NCBI GenBank assembly: GCA_028289455.1
Contig: JANQPN010000011.1
Location: forward strand, 1 to 64,000
Direction of reading: 5' to 3'
From: Wenzhouxiangellaceae bacterium
GTDB lineage: Bacteria; Pseudomonadota; Gammaproteobacteria; Xanthomonadales; Wenzhouxiangellaceae
Length of the DNA: 64,000 bases
Numbering within the stretch: the stretch's first letter is position 1; each line of letters opens with the position of its first letter. Under the pieces are notes generated by a model. That model made no database searches. It was not told the origin of the DNA and saw only the letters and a program-made list of their open reading frames with translations. This document shows, in pieces, positions 1-8,977 of the stretch. Position numbers and translations under genes: made by a program.

Positions 1-1488
1 CTGACTGACGATATCACCCAGTCATACAAAGATATCGGCGGAGCCATTGTGGAAGTCAATGCCGCGCCCGGGTTCCGAATGCACGTGGCCCCCAGTGAAG
101 GCCAGCCGCGTGATGTTTCCGGCAAAGTTATGGATATGCTGTTTCCGCCCGGAACGCCCAGCCGGATTCCGATAGCCGCCATTACCGGCACCAACGGCAA
201 AACCACCACCTCAAGAATGCTGGCGCATATCCTGAAAACCACCGGCCATACCGTTGGCATGACTTCAACCGATGGGGTTTATATTGATGGTCACCTGTCC
301 GTCAAAGGCGATATGACCGGCCCTGCCTCGGCCAATATCGTATTGCGTGATCCTGCGGTTGACTTTGCGGTTATGGAAACCGCACGCGGCGGCATCCTGC
401 GATCCGGACTGGGATATCAAAACTGCAACGTGGCCGCCTGCCTGAATGTGTCCGCTGACCACCTGGGGCTGCGTGGAATTGATACCGTCGAGCAGCTGGC
501 TGAGGTTAAGCGGGTAGTCGTTGAAATAGCCGATGACACCGCAGTACTGAATGCTGATGACGAGAATTGCCTGCGAATGGCCGACTACACCCGCGCCAAG
601 CAGCTGTGCTACGTGACCATGAATCCCGGTCACGAACTGGTGCGAGAGCATATTCGCGCCGGCGGCTTTGCGGTGGTTCTGGAACGTGGAATCAACGGTG
701 ACATGATTACCCTGTTCCAAAATGGCGCCCATTTGCCGTTGCTGTGGACTCACCTGATCCCAGCCACCATGGAAGGCAAAGCACTGCACAATGTCCAGAA
801 TGCCATGTTCGCTGCTGCCATGGCCTATAGCGTGGGCAAATCACTGGAAGACATTCGTCATGGACTGCGCACCTTTAATACCTCTTTCTTCCAGGCTCCC
901 GGACGCATGAATACGTTCGATGAGCATCCCTTCAAAGTTATACTCGATTATGCACATAACCCTGCGGCGGTGAAAACCATGCGTCAACTGTGCGAACGAT
1001 TGGAAGTCACCGGCAGGCGAATCTGCGTTCTGGCCGCGCCCGGCGACCGGCGCGACCAGGATATTCAGGATATTGCCAAAGTTACAGTGGGCTGTTTCGA
1101 TCATTACATCTGCAAGGCCGACGATAACCGGCGCGGCCGGGATGACCGTGAGGTTCCCATGATGCTTCAGGAAACGCTGGTCGAACACGGTGTAGATGCA
1201 GCGGCTATTGATATCATCGCTGATGAAGCCCAGGCCGTTGAACATTCACTGAAAATTGCTGCAGAAGGCGACCTGGTGATGATTTTCGGCGATAACATTA
1301 CCCGTTGCTGGAAACAGATTATTCACTTTGAAAGTGATGCTGACGGTAGCCAGGTTACTGCAGAACGTCAGCCAGAGATCAAACTGCCGGAGCCGGTTGA
1401 TGTGGAGGATTTTTCACTGCAGCAGGGACAAAAACTGATCCGTGACGAGCGCGGCGTAAGGCTGGCTCGTGATGAAGAAGCTGATTAA
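1..1488 (+). CDS. cphA: Cyanophycin synthetase, C-terminal part (5' end off window)
   Basis: CphA makes multi-L-arginyl-poly-L-aspartate, a cytoplasmic nitrogen store. The N and ATP-grasp domains add backbone Asp and the C-terminal Mur-like domain adds Arg side chains. The frame is open from base 1 (reading LTDDITQSYKDIGGAIVEVN), so the GTG at 49 is internal and only about 495 residues are visible. The sequence shows the end of the ATP-grasp domain (EVNAAPGFRMH), the Mur P-loop GTNGKTTT near bases 187-210, the ETARGGILR block typical of CphA, and the Mur C-terminal DYAHNP near base 946. No frameshift is seen in the visible part. The stop is 11 bases before a second Mur-ligase gene, so the two are probably co-transcribed. 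No cyanophycinase gene is in the window. Confidence 0.93.
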   Translation: MTDDITQSYKDIGGAIVEVNAAPGFRMHVAPSEGQPRDVSGKVMDMLFPPGTPSRIPIAAITGTNGKTTTSRMLAHILKTTGHTVGMTSTDGVYIDGHLSVKGDMTGPASANIVLRDPAVDFAVMETARGGILRSGLGYQNCNVAACLNVSADHLGLRGIDTVEQLAEVKRVVVEIADDTAVLNADDENCLRMADYTRAKQLCYVTMNPGHELVREHIRAGGFAVVLERGINGDMITLFQNGAHLPLLWTHLIPATMEGKALHNVQNAMFAAAMAYSVGKSLEDIRHGLRTFNTSFFQAPGRMNTFDEHPFKVILDYAHNPAAVKTMRQLCERLEVTGRRICVLAAPGDRRDQDIQDIAKVTVGCFDHYICKADDNRRGRDDREVPMMLQETLVEHGVDAAAIDIIADEAQAVEHSLKIAAEGDLVMIFGDNITRCWKQIIHFESDADGSQVTAERQPEIKLPEPVDVEDFSLQQGQKLIRDERGVRLARDEEAD

Positions 1489-1499
1489 ATCGCGCCGCA

Positions 1500-3212
1500 A
1501 TGCAGTTTTTCCTGGACGATAGCCGCCGGCTGACCGGCCCCAACCTGTTGTCAGACCGCCCCGGTGCGGTCATTGATGTACTGTTTGCAGGTGTTGACCA
1601 CGCTACTGTGATCCATTGTTGGCAACGGCATATCCGGCGGTATATGGATGCCGTTGAGTGGCATAACGAATCCAGTTACACCCGCTGCTTTGCCAACCCT
1701 GATGGCAGATTGGGCGCCACGCTTGCTATCACTGCCCCCATAGATGTCCTGTATGCCGCCACAGAGGTTAACGAAGCTGCCTGGGCTGCGGTCACAGCCG
1801 AGTTGTCACTCACCCGGACACCTGACTTTTCTGCGCAATTGGCCCAGCTTCAGCAAATGATTGCCGATGAGGCCAATCCGGCTCTACTGCGCCTGCAGGA
1901 TGCAGCAGCCCGGCATTCGCAACCTTTTTTAAGTGACGATGATGAGGTTTCCGCCGGTTATGGCGGTGGTGCCGTAAGCTGGCCTGTTAATAACATTCCC
2001 GAAGTCGACAGTATTGACTGGCCAACAATCAGCGCCATTCCGCTGGCATTGATAACCGGGACCAACGGCAAATCCACATCTGTGCGCCTGGCTGCATCAG
2101 TTGTCGAGGTCGCCGGTAAAAAGGCAGGTACAACGTCCACTGATTTCATTAAAGTGGGTCATCGTGTACTGGATACCGGCGATTATTCAGGACCCGGCGG
2201 TGCACGCACATTGTTGCGTCATCCCGATGTGGATATCGCCATGCTGGAAGTTGCCCGGGGCGGAATTTTACGCCGTGGCCTGGGTGTCCAGCACGCCGAT
2301 GCAGCACTCATCACCAACGTAGCCTCCGATCATTTGGGTGAATACGGCATCAACACGGTACCGGACCTGATTGAAACCAAGTTTGTTGTTCGTCGCGCGC
2401 TGAGCGCAGACGGCATTCTGGTGTTGAATGCTGATGACGCCGGTATGGTTAATTATGTGGAACAGCAGCAGCTGGCCTCACTACACTCATTGTGCTGGTT
2501 CAGTGAATCCATGGAAAACCCTCTTATTCAATCCCAGCTGGACAATGGCGGCCGGGCGGTAACCATTAACCAGAATAAGATTATTTTGATTAATAACGGG
2601 CAGTGTACCGACATCGCTGATTTGACCGATATCCCGATTACCCTCAATGGCGCGGCACGCCATAATGTCCAGAACTGTCTAGGGGTGGCAGGCCTTTGTG
2701 CTGCTCTGGGCATTACTCCACAGGCGATTGCCGAAGGACTAAAGGCGTTCTCCAGCAACCCGGATGCCAATCCCGGACGAGGCAACCTGTTCAGCTTCGA
2801 TGGACGGCAGGCATTGGTGGACTTTGCCCACAATGAGCACGGTTACAGCGCCATGGCGGAAACCGTAGGCAACCTGCCGGCCAAACGCCGGCTGGTCATG
2901 CTAGCCCAGGCCGGTGACCGCAGTGATGAAGATATCCGGGCAATGACGGCGGTGGCCTGCCGACTTAAGCCGGATAAGATCATCATTTGCAGTTTGACTG
3001 ATTACCTGCGCGGCCGTCCTGAAGGTGAAGTTGAAGCCGTCATCCGGGATGAGATTCTTCATCAGAATCTGCCGGTCGAGTGTATATACCAGGCTGCCAG
3101 TACCTGGGATGGCGTGCAGCATGCTTTACAGTGGTCGCAACCGGGGGATCTGCTGTTTCTACAGGTTCTGACCGATCGGCAGCGTATTCTGTCGCATATC
3201 AGCAGCCTGTAA
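1500..3212 (+). CDS. Mur-ligase-only CphA paralogue (CphA'-like)
   Basis: A 570-residue protein. Its C-terminal about 390 residues match the CphA Mur domain: P-loop GTNGKSTS at residues 187-194, EVARGGILRRGLG, SDHLGEYGI, NADD, and DFAHNEHG in place of DYAHNP. The N-terminal about 110 residues begin with a CphA-like LTGPNLLS motif, but there is no room for an ATP-grasp domain and none is visible. It follows cphA by 11 bases. Paired cphA/cphA' genes are known in other proteobacteria. This architecture differs from cyanobacterial CphA2, which relies on its ATP-grasp site. I infer an ATP-dependent amino-acid ligase that could modify or prime the polymer, but the substrate cannot be read from the sequence. 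The ATG at 1500 is the most upstream good start. Confidence 0.85.
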   Translation: MQFFLDDSRRLTGPNLLSDRPGAVIDVLFAGVDHATVIHCWQRHIRRYMDAVEWHNESSYTRCFANPDGRLGATLAITAPIDVLYAATEVNEAAWAAVTAELSLTRTPDFSAQLAQLQQMIADEANPALLRLQDAAARHSQPFLSDDDEVSAGYGGGAVSWPVNNIPEVDSIDWPTISAIPLALITGTNGKSTSVRLAASVVEVAGKKAGTTSTDFIKVGHRVLDTGDYSGPGGARTLLRHPDVDIAMLEVARGGILRRGLGVQHADAALITNVASDHLGEYGINTVPDLIETKFVVRRALSADGILVLNADDAGMVNYVEQQQLASLHSLCWFSESMENPLIQSQLDNGGRAVTINQNKIILINNGQCTDIADLTDIPITLNGAARHNVQNCLGVAGLCAALGITPQAIAEGLKAFSSNPDANPGRGNLFSFDGRQALVDFAHNEHGYSAMAETVGNLPAKRRLVMLAQAGDRSDEDIRAMTAVACRLKPDKIIICSLTDYLRGRPEGEVEAVIRDEILHQNLPVECIYQAASTWDGVQHALQWSQPGDLLFLQVLTDRQRILSHISSL

Positions 3213-3299
3213 TCACCGTTCCGCTGCGACCACCGGATACGCCCATCCTGCCTGGGCAGCAGGCTCGTTCATCAGCTGAATACAGGTTATGATGCATTG

Positions 3300-4316
3300 A
3301 TGAGCACGGCTGCCAGATCATACCGTATACGATCAGCCCGTAAGGCTGATCTACCCAATCTGATGCGGATGCGCGCACGAGCCATTGATCAGATCCAACA
3401 CCCGGAATATCAGCGCAGACATATTGTTTTATGGCGTGATGCAAAGGTATCCGACAAATACCTGCACATGGCGCAGCAACAGCGCCTTTGGGTACTCGGC
3501 CCGGCAGGCAACCCGCTGGCCAGTGCCGGGTTGAGGTTGAATACCCTGGAGCTGGTCGCGGTTTTTGTCGATCCGGATTACCTCGGCAACGGCTATGCCC
3601 AGCGCCTGGTCAGGCGAGTGGAACACGCTGCAGCAGGATATGGCATTACCAGTCTGTTGTCAGAAGCTTCTTTAAACGCTGTCGGGTTTTATCGGCACCT
3701 GGGCTATCGTGACGGCAAAAAAATGGCGACCTGTGACCGTTTGGGCCTGCCGTGCCGGGAAATGCATAAAAACCTGCTGCCCCGTCAAACACATTATCAG
3801 CAGCAGGTTTTACGGACCTTGAATCAATTGAGTATTCCGTCTGATTACGGTATCCGGCATAAACTGGCCATGCAGCCTCCTCCTTATCGCCTGGTAGACG
3901 CCGGCAGCGATTGCTTCGGCAGGCCACAAAAACTGACTGCAGGCACACTCAAGGCCTGGCAAAAAATGCTTAATGCCGCTGCAGATGATGACATTCAGCT
4001 GCAAATGGTTTCCGCTTATCGCGACCTGGCTTATCAAACCGGAATCATCCAAAGAAAACTGGAACAGGGACAATCGATTGCTGACATATTGAAAGTCTCG
4101 GCAGCACCGGGCTTCAGTGAACATCACAGTGGGCGCGCTATGGATATTAATACACCCGGTTGCCGGCCTTTGGAAACTGAGTTTTCGGAAACACCGGCTT
4201 ATCACTGGTTATGCAGGCACGCCGGCAGGTTTGGTTTTACCCAGTCCTATCCACAAAACAACATTCATGATATTGCCTGGGAACCATGGCACTGGTGCTA
4301 TACCAGACGCAGATAA
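3300..4316 (+). CDS. GNAT acetyltransferase fused to VanY-type M15 D,D-carboxypeptidase
   Basis: A 338-residue two-domain protein. Residues about 7-155 are a GNAT N-acetyltransferase fold with an acetyl-CoA loop around DYLGNGYAQRL (residues 94-104) and the late GNAT motif NAVGFYRHLGY. Residues about 165-338 are a peptidase M15B/VanY domain with the zinc motif SxHxxGxAxD (SEHHSGRAMD, ligands H275 and D282), catalytic E328 and ligand H331 in EPWHW. M15 enzymes trim D-Ala-D-Ala or D-Ala-D-Lac ends of peptidoglycan precursors. No signal peptide is visible, so a cytoplasmic location is likely. I chose ATG 3300 over the in-frame TTG at 3297. The acetyl acceptor is unknown. All catalytic residues of the peptidase half are present. 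Confidence 0.85.
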   Translation: MSTAARSYRIRSARKADLPNLMRMRARAIDQIQHPEYQRRHIVLWRDAKVSDKYLHMAQQQRLWVLGPAGNPLASAGLRLNTLELVAVFVDPDYLGNGYAQRLVRRVEHAAAGYGITSLLSEASLNAVGFYRHLGYRDGKKMATCDRLGLPCREMHKNLLPRQTHYQQQVLRTLNQLSIPSDYGIRHKLAMQPPPYRLVDAGSDCFGRPQKLTAGTLKAWQKMLNAAADDDIQLQMVSAYRDLAYQTGIIQRKLEQGQSIADILKVSAAPGFSEHHSGRAMDINTPGCRPLETEFSETPAYHWLCRHAGRFGFTQSYPQNNIHDIAWEPWHWCYTRRR

Positions 4317-4329
4317 GCGTGTTATCTGC
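4309..4329. terminator. Hairpin between convergent genes
   Basis: A perfect 8-bp stem (GCAGATAA / TTATCTGC) with a 5-base loop overlaps the stop codon of the GNAT-VanY gene and lies 20 bases before the end of the opposing SecB-like gene. A T-rich stretch follows on the plus strand, but there is no clean T-tract. It probably acts as a bidirectional terminator. Confidence 0.5.
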
Positions 4330-4349
4330 AGCGGTTTATTAACGGTAAA

Positions 4350-4799
4350 TCAATGCAGCGACTGTTTTGAGACCGCCACACCACCGGTATTCAACAAGTC
4401 ATAGGGCAACCTGATCTGTTCCAGCCCCAGCTGCAGCGTCATGGTACGCAACTGCTGGTGGGCCAGTGGGTACAACTGTCGTGTCAGACTGCTGTGATGC
4501 TGGGTAAATGTAGTTAAATCCACCGGTTCACCCTGTATCTGCTGGTAATTGGCCTGCATCACCACCTGCAGCGTAAAAGCCGGTTTGTTGCTGCCTTCCA
4601 GTTCCCCGATACAGGTCAACGAGACTGTAATCTGATAGTTCGGCATACCGGTTTCCCCACCATTACTGAGTTCTTTGGGCGTCAGATTCAACTCAATCTT
4701 GGCTTGAATTCTCTGCTCCTGGGAAACCCGCTGACGCAGTTCTGCGTGCAGGTTGGTGATCTGGGTATAGTTAAGCGAAAACGATTCCAGCAAATTCAT
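4350..4799 (-). CDS. SecB-fold protein, uncharacterised
   Basis: A 149-residue protein. Its pattern follows the SecB chaperone core: alternating beta strands (IQAKIELNLTPKEL, PNYQITVSLTCIGEL, AFTLQVVMQANYQQIQG), then a helix with LYPLAHQQLRTMTLQLGL and a closing IRLPYDL that parallels the SecB end. It lacks the acidic SecB tail that binds SecA. SecB-like proteins outside the canonical chaperone can serve toxin-antitoxin or secretion roles, but no toxin gene is adjacent. The start is placed at ATG 4799, with a GGA Shine-Dalgarno 9 bases upstream; ATG 4805 is an alternative, and the longer extension to 4853 looks like non-coding residues. It lies 77 bases downstream of the AlkA-type gene, on the same strand. 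The fold assignment is by eye only. Confidence 0.6.
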   Translation of the reverse strand: MNLLESFSLNYTQITNLHAELRQRVSQEQRIQAKIELNLTPKELSNGGETGMPNYQITVSLTCIGELEGSNKPAFTLQVVMQANYQQIQGEPVDLTTFTQHHSSLTRQLYPLAHQQLRTMTLQLGLEQIRLPYDLLNTGGVAVSKQSLH

Positions 4800-4876
4800 A
4801 ATCATTCCATTACGTGTTCTAAGCAATCTGCGGCCATAACCGATCAGCTTCAAGCTGATCGGTCTGGGCAGTCAGC

Positions 4877-5494
4877 TCAACACTCGGTGCGCCGCCACAG
4901 ATACCAGCTGGCAATGGTCCGGTAAGGTGCCCAGCAGGCGCCGCGCACATCCAGCTGTTCCGGTGTGGGCAGGCTGTCCAGCTGGTCCAGCAATTGCAGA
5001 CCTTTCTGAATCCCCAGATCAGCAGTGGGCAAAATATCCATTCGACCCAGCCAGGACATCAGAAACATTTGTACTGTCCAGACACCGATTCCACGAACCT
5101 GAACCAGCTGCTCGATCAATTCGTCATCGGAATACTGATGCACTCGCGCTGCTGCTGGCAGCTGGCGGCGCACCACTTTTTCCGCCAGATCCTGCAGTGC
5201 CAGGGTTTTATTGTTGGACAGTCCGGCATCACGCAACTGCTGATAGCTCAGTTTTAGCAATGCGGTAGCAGTCGGGTTGCGGTTATTGAACAAATCACGG
5301 AACCGTCCATAGATGGTTCCCGCGGCCTTGCCGGATAATTGCTGGTAGACGATAGAGCGGGACAATGGGCTAAACAGGGATCTGACCCGATACTGCCGAA
5401 TAGGACAGGGCCCAAATTCATCAATATGCCGGGTAATAAACTTGCCCAGTAAAGGATCGGCGGCGGCCAGATGGCTGACCGCCGCCGATATCAA
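4877..5494 (-). CDS. DNA-3-methyladenine glycosylase II (AlkA family, HhH-GPD)
   Basis: A base-excision repair enzyme that removes alkylated purines such as 3-methyladenine. About 205 residues. The helix-hairpin-helix and catalytic GPD signature is clear: VRGIGVWTVQMFLMSWLGRMDILPTADLG, in which the Asp of TADLG is the catalytic residue. This is the short form without the extra N-terminal domain of E. coli AlkA. The start is uncertain. No ATG is available; TTG 5494 is used here, but the frame is open upstream and LDTVNAK looks protein-like, so initiation at a non-ATG codon nearer the acylase stop (5526) is possible. It is 31 bases downstream of the acylase gene on the same strand. Confidence 0.87.
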   Translation of the reverse strand: MISAAVSHLAAADPLLGKFITRHIDEFGPCPIRQYRVRSLFSPLSRSIVYQQLSGKAAGTIYGRFRDLFNNRNPTATALLKLSYQQLRDAGLSNNKTLALQDLAEKVVRRQLPAAARVHQYSDDELIEQLVQVRGIGVWTVQMFLMSWLGRMDILPTADLGIQKGLQLLDQLDSLPTPEQLDVRGACWAPYRTIASWYLWRRTEC

Positions 5495-5525
5495 CTTGGC
5501 ATTGACAGTATCCAGTCCTGTCTCG

Positions 5526-8399
5526 CTATGGTGAGAAAGTGATCACATTGACTGCACCTGCCTGCGCTGCAGCCGTGCCCAGTGTTAATGGATGAAAATC
5601 ATTGGTCAACCATAACGGCAGCTGGTTGGTGTAATTCGGGCTCAGGAATACTGAACTGCGTCCTCCGGGAATCACTTCCATTCCCACGGGACCCGATGGT
5701 GCCAGTGTGCCGACAAACCGGCGGGCTGGACCATTGGTGAACATGAATTCATTCAAGCCATCAGCACGGGCACTGTGCGTGGAAGCATCCACCACATCGA
5801 AACCACCCGCCCGGGCGACGCCCGGCAACCCGGCACCCAGATCGGTGAAGCCGCCACCATTGGGTACATTGAATGGATCAACACCCAAAGGATGGCCAAA
5901 CACGATACGGTGCAGATAACCCCAGCGATAATCCATCAGATCAGTTGAGTTGCCGAATGCCGGTGCAAACTCATCACTGGCCAGTGATGCCAGCGCACCC
6001 TGCAGGCTGCCCAGTATCACGCCTGCTGCTGCCTGCGCCGGATCAGTAATACCCGGCACACTCAGCAGTGGAACACCGGAAACACCAACGCCCTGCAATG
6101 TATTGAAATTGAGTATCTGGTTATAAACGGCGGATACAGCTGCCCTGTTATCCGGCCTGAAATCACCCAGACCACCTGCATCCAGCACGGCATCCACAGT
6201 ATTGGCAATAATCTGTCCGCGCCAGGCGGCAAATATGGTTGCCGCTACACTGGCGTTGATTTCGGCCTGTGACGGAACCGGCAGATTGGCTGGGTCGTCA
6301 CCGGGGTCGAAGCCTGCCTGGAGACCGGTTGGTGAGGAATAATCCCATGCCGCCAGCAACGCAATCGCTGCCGCCAGTTGGTCATCTCCACAGAACGGGC
6401 AATCGAAAACACCTGCCTGCCTGGCTTGTGCGATCGGCTGATAAAAGCCCAGAATCGAAGGCACAATCAATTCAGCATCCAGCATCTGATTATTTGCCTG
6501 CAGCACGATCATATCTTCAACCGTAATATTGCCGTCGGCAGTCAGGTCCTGCAGCACCCGGTCTATACGGCCCTGCCGGAAATCGGCATATCCCGGATTC
6601 AGATAATACAGACCGCCACCCGGGCGTATCTGATTCAGCGGATTGTTGTCCAGGGTCACCCCGATCGGGTCATTATTGGCATTGGCCAGGTAACCGTTAG
6701 CCGGGTTCATCGCCTGAGGCATTTCATTAAACGGCAGGACTTCAAACGGCACTGCCTGATTCGGCTGTGGATTCTGCACCGACAGCCACTCGTGGTTCAA
6801 GGTGCCTGAACCATCGCGAATCAGGAATGGCGGAATACCGCCGTCCGGCGCCATATCGTTTTGCAGATCGGCACGGATGGGATTTTCCGCACTGGTGAAG
6901 TACCCGATATTGCCGTTGACATCAGCCACCATGAAATTCTGCGAGCCGACATCGAAGAACTGCAGAGCAGCGGTGAAATCGTTCATGCTGGTGGCACGGT
7001 TGATTCTGCGGAAAGCTTCCAGTTCGAAGGTCGGGCCCCAGCCGGTGTATTGCACACTCAATCCGAATGTGCCGTCGACCTGCACCAGTGGTCCGTTATT
7101 GCGGCGTGGAATAATAAAGGTGATGCCGCCCTCGGTATAACCGACATTGGCGCGGTTTACACTGTTGAGATTACCATCGGAGGCATTGTTGACAAAATAA
7201 CTCTGGAAAATAGCCAGAATCGGTTCCTGCTCGCCCTGGAATACGCTTGCTATCGGTAGACCCAGGCCATTAACAACCAATGTTTCCTGATAGGTATCAG
7301 TTACATCCATCGGGTTGACGGTGGTGCCCCAGCACAGAAAATCATTACAGCCCTGAATAATGCCGGGCGCGCCCGGTACACCAACACCACTGACGGATAT
7401 ACCCTCATTGTTATAAATCAAATGCTCTTCGGTAAATACCGAGGGAAATTGCAAAGACAGATGCGGGTCATTGGCCAGTAATGGATAACCGCTGGCAGTC
7501 AGGTCACCACTAATCGCCCAGGTGTTGGAGCCGGCATCGCTGTCTCGGCGGTTCAGACTGTCACGCAACAGGGGTACTGTGCTGATCTTGTCACGGTAGC
7601 TTTTCGCCAGCTCTACGCTGATCGGGTCAATATTGCCCATGGCTTCAGCTGCGACCAGTGGCGTCGGTTTACCGCTACTACCGTCTGCTGCTGCCTGTGC
7701 GGTGACACCCGGCAGCATCACGCCACCAATACTTTCCAGAAAACCGGGAACCGTAACCCGGCCATCAGTAGGCGCAGTACGCACCAGATCCTGAGAGAAC
7801 AGTGCTGCGCCATTGAAGCCGGCTATTTCGCCGGCCTGCTGATAAGCCATCGCCAGAATGGTGTTGTTGATATCCAGATCAAATGACAACTGGAAAGCCA
7901 GCGCTTTGCCCACCACAATACTGTCTACCGGTGACCAGGACGGCACCTGATCCAATTGCAGAGCGGCATATTCAGGCGGCAGCGGATTACCGCTGTTCAG
8001 GAATGCATTCACACCATTGGAATAAGCCTGAATCACAGCCCGGGTGCCCGGGCTCATGGCGGCATAAGTCGCCCAGGCCGCCCGGCGCAATCCCAGTGTC
8101 CGCAGTTGGACGTCATCCGGCAGCACGCTGGGTCCGAACAACTCAGCGGCGGTACCACTGGCAACCCGGCGGTTAAGATCCATGGCAAAGAAACGGTCAC
8201 GGGCATGCAGATACCCCTGCACAAAGGCGACATCATGCTCGCTCCCGCCACTGATGGTGGGAATACCTAATGCATCCTCATAAACGGTAACCTGCCCATC
8301 CAGGGCAGTGATGGTAATTTGCGCCAACAGGCTGCTGGAAAATGCTGCACAGAAAATCAGTGCGGCGGCTATATTCTTAATTAAACGACGGCTATACAT
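5526..8399 (-). CDS. Exported penicillin acylase / acyl-homoserine-lactone acylase (peptidase S45)
   Basis: A 957-residue Ntn-hydrolase precursor. The start is ATG 8399, with the Shine-Dalgarno GGGGAGAA just upstream; this gives the signal peptide MYSRRLIKNIAAALIFCAAF ending near LLAQ. The alpha chain carries the S45 opening (VYEDALGIPTI, FVQGYLHARDRFFAMDL). The autocatalytic cleavage site is the G-S junction in DAGSNTWAISG, which makes Ser291 the N-terminal nucleophile of the beta chain, followed by PLLANDPHL. Expected location is the periplasm or outside. Family members cleave amide bonds in penicillin G, AHL signals or other N-acyl compounds. The length fits the larger AHL-acylase-like members, but the substrate is not decidable. 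It has about 185 bases of upstream non-coding DNA and probably heads a transcript with alkA. Confidence 0.9.
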   Translation of the reverse strand: MYSRRLIKNIAAALIFCAAFSSSLLAQITITALDGQVTVYEDALGIPTISGGSEHDVAFVQGYLHARDRFFAMDLNRRVASGTAAELFGPSVLPDDVQLRTLGLRRAAWATYAAMSPGTRAVIQAYSNGVNAFLNSGNPLPPEYAALQLDQVPSWSPVDSIVVGKALAFQLSFDLDINNTILAMAYQQAGEIAGFNGAALFSQDLVRTAPTDGRVTVPGFLESIGGVMLPGVTAQAAADGSSGKPTPLVAAEAMGNIDPISVELAKSYRDKISTVPLLRDSLNRRDSDAGSNTWAISGDLTASGYPLLANDPHLSLQFPSVFTEEHLIYNNEGISVSGVGVPGAPGIIQGCNDFLCWGTTVNPMDVTDTYQETLVVNGLGLPIASVFQGEQEPILAIFQSYFVNNASDGNLNSVNRANVGYTEGGITFIIPRRNNGPLVQVDGTFGLSVQYTGWGPTFELEAFRRINRATSMNDFTAALQFFDVGSQNFMVADVNGNIGYFTSAENPIRADLQNDMAPDGGIPPFLIRDGSGTLNHEWLSVQNPQPNQAVPFEVLPFNEMPQAMNPANGYLANANNDPIGVTLDNNPLNQIRPGGGLYYLNPGYADFRQGRIDRVLQDLTADGNITVEDMIVLQANNQMLDAELIVPSILGFYQPIAQARQAGVFDCPFCGDDQLAAAIALLAAWDYSSPTGLQAGFDPGDDPANLPVPSQAEINASVAATIFAAWRGQIIANTVDAVLDAGGLGDFRPDNRAAVSAVYNQILNFNTLQGVGVSGVPLLSVPGITDPAQAAAGVILGSLQGALASLASDEFAPAFGNSTDLMDYRWGYLHRIVFGHPLGVDPFNVPNGGGFTDLGAGLPGVARAGGFDVVDASTHSARADGLNEFMFTNGPARRFVGTLAPSGPVGMEVIPGGRSSVFLSPNYTNQLPLWLTNDFHPLTLGTAAAQAGAVNVITFSP

Positions 8400-8584
8400 A
8401 ATGTTCTCCCCATCAGTACAGCATGGGATTATGACATACCCAGGGGTATGGAAAGAAATTCCGGCTTTGAACAGGCATGAAATGAACCTGAAAAACAGAA
8501 TCATCGCGATAAACCTAATTGGCCTGCGCTCAGGTTGCGATGTTATTTATCAAAGTTGAACAGTAAGTGATGGCCCGTTGTATA

Positions 8585-8965
8585 TTACCGTGACTCCAGT
8601 GACTGATAAGAAAAAATCACCCCGGCAACCAGGGCCAGCCACCCTCCCAGCAGCAGCAAACCACCCAGTGGTGTCAGCCAGAACCAATCCATCAGACCAG
8701 TTGCCGCGCCATATAAACTGCCTGAAAACAGAACAACGCCGAAAACCCACAACAAGCTGACAGCTTTTTTCCAGCCAGTGCCGATTGGCAGCAGTGCAAC
8801 CAGCAACAATGCCAGACTATGATAAAAATGATACTGACTGGCCGTCTGATACCAGCCGGATTGGGGGTCGGTCAATTGCAGTGCATGGGCGCCGAATGCG
8901 CCCAGTAACACCGCCAGCCCGCCCAACAGGCCGGCGATAAAAATCAGATTGCGCTGACTATGCAT
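8585..8965 (-). CDS. DUF423 (YgdD-like) inner-membrane protein
   Basis: A 126-residue hydrophobic protein with about four membrane helices. It shows the DUF423 hallmarks GAFGAHAL near the N-terminus, the central QYHFYHSLALL, LFSGSLYG and a final TPLGGLLLLGGW. It is 12 bases downstream of the DUF4340 gene and may be read with the ABC module. The function of the family is not established. Confidence 0.88.
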   Translation of the reverse strand: MHSQRNLIFIAGLLGGLAVLLGAFGAHALQLTDPQSGWYQTASQYHFYHSLALLLVALLPIGTGWKKAVSLLWVFGVVLFSGSLYGAATGLMDWFWLTPLGGLLLLGGWLALVAGVIFSYQSLESR

Positions 8966-8977
8966 CCACTATGAAGG

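Noticed and set aside
49..51. GTG at 49 as the start of the first gene
   Set aside because: The frame is open to base 1 and encodes recognisable CphA sequence before it, so the gene is truncated by the window edge.
1500..3212. Calling the second Mur protein cyanobacterial-type CphA2
   Set aside because: CphA2 keeps the ATP-grasp domain and loses Mur ATP binding; here the opposite is seen.
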